Source of the DNA: Aquimarina acroporae
Lineage (GTDB): Bacteria > Bacteroidota > Bacteroidia > Flavobacteriales > Flavobacteriaceae
Length of the DNA stretch: 64,000 nucleotides
Assembly (NCBI RefSeq): GCF_023195925.1
Contig: NZ_JALPRE010000007.1
Span: 496,001 to 560,000 of the forward strand
Direction of reading: 5' to 3'
Shown: positions 46,473 to 53,669 of the stretch, piece after piece
How positions within the stretch are numbered: the stretch's first letter is position 1
Layout of the letters: every line of letters begins with the position of its first letter
Notes under the pieces: generated by a model
Database searches by the model: none
The model's input: only the letters and a program-made list of their open reading frames with translations
Told to the model about the DNA's origin: nothing
Position numbers and translations under genes: made by a program

Positions 46473-46885
46473 CTCAATTTTTTTTAGCTGTTCTTGACGA
46501 CTTTTTTTGTTTTTAAAGGGTCTTACAAAGATCAAAAAATAGGGTAAAAGTTCTACTAAAAGTTAACAAACGTTTTCAACAAAGTTTTCAACACGAGTAA
46601 ATTTCACATTCGTCTAAGCTTAAAACAAAAACAATTCGTAATAACCTGTTTATCAAATAGTTAATATTAAACTCAAAAGATATCAACAACACTGTTAGCA
46701 ACCTCGGGAAGTACTGATTTCACACTTATTCACAGGTTTTAGCTCTAAAAAAATTAACATTTAAAAATGATCAAATTACGGGATAACCGTAGCGGCATTT
46801 AACCGAAAAATTTAACAAAAAAAGCAAGCTTAACAGCTTGCTTTTTATAAAAATTAAAGTACTATATCTCGTTTTGGGTCACTCA
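46473..46885. other. Regulatory region upstream of nrdB with DnaA-box-like sites
   Basis: A 413-base intergenic region. It contains two tandem copies of GTTTTCAACA (46572-46581 and 46584-46593, period 12), each including TTTTCAACA, two mismatches from the DnaA box TTATCCACA. A closer DnaA-type match TTATTCACA lies at 46726-46734. These are between the nrdB start and the terminator of the next operon, where DnaA control of ribonucleotide reductase genes would be expected. No ORF or structured RNA is apparent. Confidence 0.45.
46817..46848. terminator. Intrinsic terminator of the patatin/S74/Mur-ligase operon
   Basis: AAAAGCAAGCT pairs with AGCTTGCTTTT around TAAC (46831-46834), with A-tract and T-tract flanks on both sides. 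It follows the phospholipase stop codon by about 37 bases on the minus strand. Confidence 0.88.
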
Positions 46886-49039
46886 CTAATACCTAACAGC
46901 TATTTGCTTTGTCACTTCTCCAATCGAGCGAAGTTTAGACATATTATTGTGTAACCTCACTCTCTTTCCTCGCGCTTGACCTACAACATCTGATTTTAGT
47001 ATTCTCAATGATTCACGCCTAGGTTTTATAACCGAGGTCACCTCTTGTAAACTTACATTTGTAGCGGTATCTACAACCTCTTTTACTTTTTTTTGCAACC
47101 TTAATAATCGCCAGGCAGCAATGTTTGAAAGAGAGTTAACTTCGCTATTTTTTAGATCTATTGCCTCAACACTATCTAAAGTTTTGAATATCTCTTTGAA
47201 GATTCTATCAAAAAATTGTTGTGGTGTCTCTACCTTTTCATCCCATGGTCGTTTATCAAAATTGGGTGAATGGAAATTTTGCAGAAATGTTGATATAAAT
47301 GGAAAATTATGCGCCAGCTTCCTTTTAACTTCAGTTTTCAATGCATTTTCATAAACTTTAGAACGGTCATTATATACCCACAAGATCCTGGTTTTAAACC
47401 CTCCTCTTATTCCATAAAAAGCATTGTTCAATACCTGATACTCCTGTTCGTGATACGTTACCCCCGGAATAAGACCCAAAAACTCTTTATCTGCATATGT
47501 AATTCCTTCTAAATCGAAATCTTTAATATTTTCTGTAGAAACTTCATCAGGAATTTGGGATCCTTTGTATTCTCTATTCGACAAAAGATGCGTTTTATGT
47601 AATCCCTGTATGGTAGCTTTATAAGTTCTTTGGTCAAAAACTTTTCCAATTCCTCTTTTGCCCAAAAAATTAGATGGTGATGTTATATCTCCTTCTCCGT
47701 TAGTGATTTTTGATACGTCATGCCCAAACAGTTGTAATAAAAAACTATCTGCGCTTAAGCCAAAAGGAAATCTTGAATCCTTTTTCATAGGTGTATCGGT
47801 ATTGATAAAAATCACCATAGATCGTACTCTTCTTTTTAAAAGCGGTATGATTCCATAATTATCTGTATACCCACCATCACCAAAAGCTCTATCAACGGTC
47901 AGTGCCGGATCAAAAGGAGTTACAGGCCAGGTTTTGAATTTTGGAAATATCTGTAAACCTCCTAGTATATTCATAGAATATTGATGTACCAGATGAGAAA
48001 TATAACCAGGTGCGGCTCCAGAAACTCCCATAATATCCTTTAAACTCAAACGCCGATGATCATTTTCAATATTTGTCTCTACCAATGCATCATTAGGTTT
48101 AAAATCTACAGGATTTCTATAAGTATCCCAGCCAATATTTTGAAGGTACCCTCCACCAATGGTAAAATTAAAGCTCCCTCTATGTCGACGGTGAATTCCA
48201 CTGTATTTTGGTGTAAAGTCAACATGCTCCCAAGCAGAATGATTGTCTTTTATAACTGGCAATATTCCTTCATTGGTTATTTTGACATAATCCTGATTTA
48301 AGGCTCCATTCACACACATATAAGGCCTTTCCTTTTCTACAGTATAAAAATCATGTTGATTCAAATGATTATTCCTTCTTGTCATGCGTGTAATATCTAA
48401 CGCTTTCCAGGTAGTGTGTCTGTTCTTATCTAATCCCAATTTCTTTAAAAATACATCTCCAATAATATTACCGAAGGTTTCATCGATATCTGCGCCAGAA
48501 AAAAACTTAGAATATTGCTCTAACAATCTATGGTTCAGTCTAGAATTTGCGATAGAATGTGCAAAAATTTGTGATCTGGCATGAATTGTATCTATACTTC
48601 TAGCGGTTATATTTTCGGGTGGAGTATATGTACCTAAAAAATCTGTATCTTTTATTCTTTTTGGTAAATAAGTGTAAGGTACCATGGCCCAACTTCCTCC
48701 AGAAATAGATCCCGTATATCGTATTTTTGATTGCAAGTTCATTTTATGAATTGCTTGCAAATACCCCAAGGACAAGGAGGCTGACCTGGTCCCACCTCCA
48801 CTAAAAGCAAGTCCAATATTTGGACGATTATAAACTCCTGCCTCGGTAAGTTCAGGAAAATTAAATTTCGAATTTGTAGGATAGATTACCACATTGGTTT
48901 TTGGTCCTATTAAGTTTCCAAAAAAACGAACAGAATTATCTACATAAGTTCCTAATTTACCTACAATTTCATGTCCGGTGGTATACAACCCAATTGCTCC
49001 CTCCACGAGCTTGCCGCCTAATGCTTTAATAAATTCCAT
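46886..49039 (-). CDS. Large patatin/cPLA2-like phospholipase
   Basis: A 717-residue protein with a patatin-type lipid hydrolase core. The oxyanion Gly motif is GGGTR (81-85), the nucleophile region reads GSISGGSW (110-117, Ser113 the likely nucleophile, laid out like the SGS of cytosolic phospholipase A2), and the catalytic Asp is in DGG (388-390). GAAPGY (341-346) is a further family mark. An insertion of about 200 residues separates nucleophile from Asp, and a basic helical domain of about 200 residues follows the core. No signal peptide is evident; residues 10-40 are amphipathic and could touch a membrane. It is the last gene of a four-gene operon, 11 bases after the S74 protein. Confidence 0.85.
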   Translation of the reverse strand: MEFIKALGGKLVEGAIGLYTTGHEIVGKLGTYVDNSVRFFGNLIGPKTNVVIYPTNSKFNFPELTEAGVYNRPNIGLAFSGGGTRSASLSLGYLQAIHKMNLQSKIRYTGSISGGSWAMVPYTYLPKRIKDTDFLGTYTPPENITARSIDTIHARSQIFAHSIANSRLNHRLLEQYSKFFSGADIDETFGNIIGDVFLKKLGLDKNRHTTWKALDITRMTRRNNHLNQHDFYTVEKERPYMCVNGALNQDYVKITNEGILPVIKDNHSAWEHVDFTPKYSGIHRRHRGSFNFTIGGGYLQNIGWDTYRNPVDFKPNDALVETNIENDHRRLSLKDIMGVSGAAPGYISHLVHQYSMNILGGLQIFPKFKTWPVTPFDPALTVDRAFGDGGYTDNYGIIPLLKRRVRSMVIFINTDTPMKKDSRFPFGLSADSFLLQLFGHDVSKITNGEGDITSPSNFLGKRGIGKVFDQRTYKATIQGLHKTHLLSNREYKGSQIPDEVSTENIKDFDLEGITYADKEFLGLIPGVTYHEQEYQVLNNAFYGIRGGFKTRILWVYNDRSKVYENALKTEVKRKLAHNFPFISTFLQNFHSPNFDKRPWDEKVETPQQFFDRIFKEIFKTLDSVEAIDLKNSEVNSLSNIAAWRLLRLQKKVKEVVDTATNVSLQEVTSVIKPRRESLRILKSDVVGQARGKRVRLHNNMSKLRSIGEVTKQIAVRY

Positions 49040-49050
49040 ATATTACAATT

Positions 49051-50124
49051 TTATGCTTTCGCTATTTTAGATTCTAGACGACTGATCATTTGCTGTTGTT
49101 CTTTGATCGCCTCAACCAGGATGGGCAATAGCCCCTGATAATTGAGGCTTTTTTCTCCTTTTGCATCTGTAAAAGCGAGTTCTGGTATTACCTTTTCTAC
49201 CTCTTGAGCCACAAAACCATATTGCTTTTTGTCTTCTACATTTTTGGTTTGTTTTGCCTTTGCATTCCAATCATAGGTAACTCCGTTTAGTGCCTCAATA
49301 GCTGCCAAAGGATTTCTGATGGTTTCCACGTTTTGTTTAAAAGTTCCATCTGACAATGTCTTATATGCCTGTGTTCCTGCGACCGAGCCATTCACCTGCA
49401 AATCGTGAGTTGGATTTTCTACTCCTATACCCACCCTTTTGCCTGCTAACAAAACACTCATTACTGCTTTTCCACCGTTATCAAAATGAAAACTATCGTT
49501 ACTATCCTTGTAGCGTAATCCCCAATTTTTAAATCGTTTAGAATGTGCTAGCACCATTTTATCAGCATTTGATGTACCTCCTTCAAACAAATACTGAGCA
49601 GGAGAATTCCCATTTTCATATTGGATACTTTCTACTTTCAACTGGCCATTTTGCGAAGTGTTTTGCCCACTAGAAGCTCCACTATTCGAAGAGTTCCCAG
49701 CCTGACCAAGCAACCCTTTTAATGTAGAACCGTCTTGAAAAACTATATCTTGATTTACCGGGTCGATAATAAGAAGGTCTTTATTTGATTTTCCTTTAAA
49801 AACAATTTTACCCGGAATGATTTCTTCATTTTGCCAACCAAAAATTTTGAGATCTTTGATTTGCCCTTCTACACTAGTCACATTACTAGCATTTAATCTT
49901 TTGGCTCTCACATAACTATCGGTAACAGTTGTACTACCATTTTTACCCTTAACACTTATGTGACTTGAAGTACTAGAATTACCTAAATGAAAAGTACCTC
50001 TCGACAATCGTGTTACAATTTGTCCTTTGGTATCCTCAATAAAGATATCCTCGCCATTTTTGATACGAAGATCTCCTTCGATGTGTACTTCTTTGTCTGT
50101 TAAAATTACGTCTGCTTTTTTCAT
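49051..50124 (-). CDS. Protein with C-terminal S74 self-cleaving trimerisation chaperone (tail-fibre-type)
   Basis: A 357-residue protein. Residues about 1-240 are short beta repeats (DLRIKNGEDIFI, GTFHLGNS, GRVGIG-like KRVGIGVENPTHDLQVNG) as in trimeric tail spikes and adhesins, with a Ser/Asn/Gln-rich linker at 142-162. Residues about 250-357 form an S74 intramolecular chaperone: TLSDGTFKQNVETI, YGFVAQEVEKVIPEL, SLNYQGLLPILVEAI, ending in a helix EQQQMISRLESKI. The Ser-Lys pair that performs self-cleavage in phage endosialidase (five residues apart) is kept as Ser258 and Lys263. It has no signal peptide and no phage genes around it. It lies between the propeller-like gene and the phospholipase gene. 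Confidence 0.82.
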   Translation of the reverse strand: MKKADVILTDKEVHIEGDLRIKNGEDIFIEDTKGQIVTRLSRGTFHLGNSSTSSHISVKGKNGSTTVTDSYVRAKRLNASNVTSVEGQIKDLKIFGWQNEEIIPGKIVFKGKSNKDLLIIDPVNQDIVFQDGSTLKGLLGQAGNSSNSGASSGQNTSQNGQLKVESIQYENGNSPAQYLFEGGTSNADKMVLAHSKRFKNWGLRYKDSNDSFHFDNGGKAVMSVLLAGKRVGIGVENPTHDLQVNGSVAGTQAYKTLSDGTFKQNVETIRNPLAAIEALNGVTYDWNAKAKQTKNVEDKKQYGFVAQEVEKVIPELAFTDAKGEKSLNYQGLLPILVEAIKEQQQMISRLESKIAKA

Positions 50125-50143
50125 TTTCGCTTGTATTTAAGAT

Positions 50144-51178
50144 TTATATAAAATTTGATTTTGTACTGTCTGAAGCATCAAAATGCTTGAAATAAAAATT
50201 ATCTGTACCCAGATCCTTATCGACCATAGTGACATGTATTTTTCCATTTATTCCGGGGGTTTGAGCAATTGGGTTCTGCCCTGAGGAAAGATTACAATAG
50301 GTGATCCCTTCGAGTTCATCACCTTCAAAAATGGGATCTCCCAACCAAGGGATATAGTTTGTCCTTTTTTGAATTTTCTTGTAAACAAACTGCCTACCAG
50401 TATACATATCAAAACCATAGATCCCCGCATCTTCATCTCTACTGTCACTTAACAAATAGAGCTGACCATTAGGACTAAAACACCCTCCCTGAATTCGTTT
50501 TAATTTGAAGTTTTGAAATGCTGTGTTGTAAAGAGGAAAGGTCTCTAGCAAAACTGCTCCTGTAATATCATTTCCTTTTACTTCTAATTGATATACAAAC
50601 AATCCCTGTGTTGAATCAAAATCAAAATTGCTGGTAAACAATCTCTTCGTTTTTGGATCAATCGCACACCAGGGGAATCCATTTTGATCTTTATTTATGA
50701 TATCATGACCATACAGCCATTGAAGAGTTTGACTATCATATACTCCTACTTTTGGAGGGCGTTCTCCTTCAAGAGGAACAAAAACTTTATTTAGATAGAT
50801 ATCGATATCACCCATATGATCATACCCGTTTCCTTCTCGAAAAAGCGAAGATGGAATTCCGGCATTCTTAGTTTTTTTGGTTTCGGTAGTGATTCTGGTT
50901 TTCATTGGTATTTTAAAAAGGTTGTGACGATTTGTAAAAAACCAGTACGAACCATCTTGTGCCACGCCTTGACTATTATCACCCCATTCGGGTTCAATTT
51001 TGGCGGGAAACTCTGCGCTTTTAGTTAGTTTACGTGGTGCTTGACAAGCTGTAAGCCATCTTTGTAGCGAGATATCGCCTCTATTTTGGTAAAAAGGATT
51101 TAATTTCTCTTTTAAAGCCAAAGAAGTTTGACCATAAAAATCAGAAAATAGACCTCTTAAAGACTTATGCGTTTTCAT
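50144..51178 (-). CDS. Propeller-like protein of unknown function
   Basis: A 344-residue protein without a signal peptide. From about residue 60 it shows repeated beta units of the kind found in WD/NHL/SMP-30-type propellers: AQDGSYWFFTNRHNLFKI, VGVYDSQTLQWLYGHD, AIDPKTKRLFTSNFDFD, CFSPNGQLYLLSDSRDEDAGIYGFDMYTG. Many Asp/Asn turns could bind metal. The N-terminal about 55 residues are helical and basic. No catalytic motif recognised; a binding or scaffolding role is the simplest guess. Its first 14 bases overlap the end of the Mur-ligase gene, so the two are translationally coupled. Confidence 0.65.
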   Translation of the reverse strand: MKTHKSLRGLFSDFYGQTSLALKEKLNPFYQNRGDISLQRWLTACQAPRKLTKSAEFPAKIEPEWGDNSQGVAQDGSYWFFTNRHNLFKIPMKTRITTETKKTKNAGIPSSLFREGNGYDHMGDIDIYLNKVFVPLEGERPPKVGVYDSQTLQWLYGHDIINKDQNGFPWCAIDPKTKRLFTSNFDFDSTQGLFVYQLEVKGNDITGAVLLETFPLYNTAFQNFKLKRIQGGCFSPNGQLYLLSDSRDEDAGIYGFDMYTGRQFVYKKIQKRTNYIPWLGDPIFEGDELEGITYCNLSSGQNPIAQTPGINGKIHVTMVDKDLGTDNFYFKHFDASDSTKSNFI

Positions 51179-52280
51179 GTTGCATATTTTTAATTAGTTG
51201 AATATCACTTACCAGTTCTTCTTTGTAGAGATATGGAGTATCTCCCATACCCAGTACTGCTATAATCGCTCCTTTGGGAGCTTTTTGAACTGCATACTGT
51301 ATGGCTTTTCCTCGCTGTGGTACTTTGATTATTTGTGTCTCGTCACCTGCTATTTCGGAAAGAATATTAGCAGTAATCTCATTACGTGAATTATCTTGAG
51401 TGAGGATCACTTTATCACTGTAGCGCTTAGCTATTTTACCCATAATCGGGCGCTTGGTTTTTGACCGATCTCCTCCACAACCAAAAATCGTCCAAACCTC
51501 GGTATACGATTTGTTTTGAATATCACGAAGTAACTGTAGCATCCCACCAGGATTATGGGCAAAATCAACTACAACTTCCTTATCCCATTTCTTTATAAGT
51601 TGGTATCTCCCTTCTGGAAGTAAAAACCTCTTTTCATTTTCTAACATAAACTCAACAGGGCAGTTTGAAACTATTGCACATAGAAATGCAGCGCAAAAAC
51701 TGGGAATAAATACCGAAGAACTTAATTGAATTCCTGAAAACACCTGATTTTGAAATTGCAGCGTAAAACAAACACCTCCTTTGTTATTCTCCTCGATTAT
51801 ATAGGTGCAATCGGCATCAGGTTCTACTCCAAAAGTCAGTATTGTATTATTTGTATATTTTTTGACTTCAGTCAAGTACTTATAAGGAACAATAGCTACA
51901 CCTTTTGGAATAAGGTGCTCACCAAACATTTTTAACTTGGTTTCTTTATAGTCCTGATAGCTGTCATGATAATCACAGTGTTCATATTTCGATATTTGTG
52001 TAAGAACTGCAACATCTAAACCTATTTCATCATATACACCATTTTTGAGCAACGGACTATGAGCCTCAAAATAAAAATCTGAGTTTGGAGATTCTATAAT
52101 TGCATCTTCAATTAATACCTCTAAAGGATCATTCTCAACAAGTGAACGCAAAAGATTCTGATTTTTATAAAACCCTCTGGTGCCATAAGTATAGATATCT
52201 CGACTACTATTTTGATAGAACTGTTCTAAAAAAAATAGTGTAGATGTTTTTCCGTTGGTACCTGTTACTCCAATAACCAT
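51165..52280 (-). CDS. MurE-like Mur ligase lacking the N-terminal UDP-sugar domain
   Basis: A 371-residue ATP-dependent amide ligase. The frame begins directly at the P-loop GVTGTNGKTS (residues 4-13, Lys11), followed by ISKYEHCDYHDSYQDYKETK (Lys115 is the likely carbamylated Lys), and DFAHNPGG (239-246), FGCGGDRSKTKRP (266-278) and DNSRNE (296-301), all counterparts of MurE motifs. MurE has about 90-100 extra N-terminal residues that bind UDP-MurNAc; these are absent, and an in-frame TAA at 52299-52301 rules out a hidden extension. DNPR, which reads meso-diaminopimelate in MurE, is DNSR. Therefore it probably joins an amino acid or peptide to a different acceptor. It heads the four-gene operon. 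Confidence 0.85.
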   Translation of the reverse strand: MVIGVTGTNGKTSTLFFLEQFYQNSSRDIYTYGTRGFYKNQNLLRSLVENDPLEVLIEDAIIESPNSDFYFEAHSPLLKNGVYDEIGLDVAVLTQISKYEHCDYHDSYQDYKETKLKMFGEHLIPKGVAIVPYKYLTEVKKYTNNTILTFGVEPDADCTYIIEENNKGGVCFTLQFQNQVFSGIQLSSSVFIPSFCAAFLCAIVSNCPVEFMLENEKRFLLPEGRYQLIKKWDKEVVVDFAHNPGGMLQLLRDIQNKSYTEVWTIFGCGGDRSKTKRPIMGKIAKRYSDKVILTQDNSRNEITANILSEIAGDETQIIKVPQRGKAIQYAVQKAPKGAIIAVLGMGDTPYLYKEELVSDIQLIKNMQHENA

Positions 52281-52387
52281 TTTTAGTTGTTTTGGACTTT
52301 AGTATCATCTAGAATGAAAAGGTTAACAATGGAAGTAAAATTCTTATCTTAGTTTTTTGTTAACCCTTATCATTTCCATTTGTATTA

Positions 52388-52936
52388 ATGATTAAAGCGC
52401 AAACATTAACCCTTTTAAAAAAGGGAGATCCCAAAATGTTGAAAGAGATTTATCAAGAGCATCGAGATGTTTTTATGAATTTTGCAAAACGCTACGATCT
52501 TCCTGCAGAAGATATTGTAGATGTATATCAAGATGTAATCATTGCGTTAAGAGAAAATGCGATCGAAGGAAAAATAAAAGGAGAAACCAGTAGTATCAAA
52601 ACATATCTATTTGGTATAGGGAAGTTTATGATTTACAAAAAGCTAAAAGCTTCGCAAAAGATGATAGTTGTTGAAGATCAACAAACTTTTGAAAATATTA
52701 ATTTTGAGGAGTTTACTTTTGATAGTGAAGACACACTAAATCACAGACAACAATTATTGCGAAGTGCCTTGGCAAAAATAAGCGCCCAATGCAAGAAAGT
52801 GCTAACCATGTTTTATAGCCAAGGATATACCATTGAGGAAATCATGATTGCCGAACAATATGAGAATAAAAACGTTGTTAAAAGTCAAAAATCCAGATGT
52901 TTAAAATCCCTAAAACAATTAATTTCCCAGAATTAA
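52388..52936 (+). CDS. Sigma-70 family (ECF-like) RNA polymerase sigma factor
   Basis: A 182-residue sigma factor. Region 2 lies at about residues 18-90 (LKEIYQEHRDVFMNFAKRYDLPAEDIVDVYQDVIIALREN, with the core-binding DVYQD) and region 4 at about 120-180 (LRSALAKISAQCKKVLTMFYSQGYTIEEIMIAEQYENKNVVKSQKSRCLKSLKQLI). It lacks regions 1 and 3. It diverges from the Mur-ligase operon with 107 bases between, and is followed after one base by an anti-sigma-like membrane protein. The pair is typical of cell-envelope stress control; the regulon cannot be read from the window, but the flanking genes are candidates. Confidence 0.85.
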   Translation: MIKAQTLTLLKKGDPKMLKEIYQEHRDVFMNFAKRYDLPAEDIVDVYQDVIIALRENAIEGKIKGETSSIKTYLFGIGKFMIYKKLKASQKMIVVEDQQTFENINFEEFTFDSEDTLNHRQQLLRSALAKISAQCKKVLTMFYSQGYTIEEIMIAEQYENKNVVKSQKSRCLKSLKQLISQN

Positions 52937-52937
52937 T

Positions 52938-53666
52938 ATGGAAAAAGAGACGCTGATCATAAAATATTTTGAAGGTTCTTTAACCCAGGAAGAACTGAAA
53001 CTTTTTGAACAATACCGAAAAGAAGACACTAGTTTTGAACAAGAAGTTCTTTTTCAAGAAGATGCACAAAAAGTACTAAAAGCGGAAGAAAAAGCCAATA
53101 TAAAATCTCTTTTTAATCAATATGAAGAAGAAATAACCAATAACTCTTCTTCAAAAGCAAAAAACAAAAGTAAATTCTGGCTTGTTGCCGCTTCTTTGGC
53201 AATTTTGATTGGTAGTGCTGTTTGGTTTTCTTTACAAACATCTGCTGTTTCTTCAGAAGAATTGTATGCCAATTATTTTCAACCCTATAAAAACGTTGTG
53301 CATCCATTAACCAGAAGTGTACAAGAAAAAGATCAGAAAACCATTGCTTTTGAGGCCTATGAAAATGGAGATTATGATACAGCAGCTCACTTATTCAATC
53401 AACTTTTTAGTTCAAGCAAAGAACCTTATTATTTGTTTTATGCCGCCAATTCTTTAATGCAACTCAATAAAATGGATGACGCCATTCCTCTATTAGAAAA
53501 ACATTTAACCACTCAGGATACACTTAATGAAAAATCTGTTTGGTATCTTGCTCTAGCTTATTTGCGAAAGAATAATATAAAAGAAGCCAAAACATATCTA
53601 AATCTAATTATCACCGAAAAAAAATACAATCACAAGAAAGCAAAAGAACTATTAGACTCATTGTAA
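52938..53666 (+). CDS. Membrane TPR protein, probable anti-sigma factor
   Basis: A 242-residue single-pass protein. The cytoplasmic N-terminus (residues 1-75, KYFEGSLTQEELKLFEQYRKED) resembles the helical sigma-binding domain of Bacteroidota anti-sigma factors; a membrane helix spans about 80-98; the periplasmic part (about 125-242) carries TPR-like helical pairs (AYENGDYDTAAHLFNQLF, PYYLFYAANSLMQLNKMDDAIPLLEKHL, WYLALAYLRKNNIKEAKTYLNLII). No zinc-binding HxxxC motif is present. It follows the sigma gene by one base. The TPR could bind the CHAT protease whose TPR domain is encoded next door. Confidence 0.75.
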   Translation: MEKETLIIKYFEGSLTQEELKLFEQYRKEDTSFEQEVLFQEDAQKVLKAEEKANIKSLFNQYEEEITNNSSSKAKNKSKFWLVAASLAILIGSAVWFSLQTSAVSSEELYANYFQPYKNVVHPLTRSVQEKDQKTIAFEAYENGDYDTAAHLFNQLFSSSKEPYYLFYAANSLMQLNKMDDAIPLLEKHLTTQDTLNEKSVWYLALAYLRKNNIKEAKTYLNLIITEKKYNHKKAKELLDSL

Positions 53667-53669
53667 ACA

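Noticed and set aside
49051..50124. Prophage tail-fibre remnant
   Set aside because: No terminase, capsid, portal, tail tube, integrase or attachment repeats are found around it, and the neighbouring genes are not phage genes.
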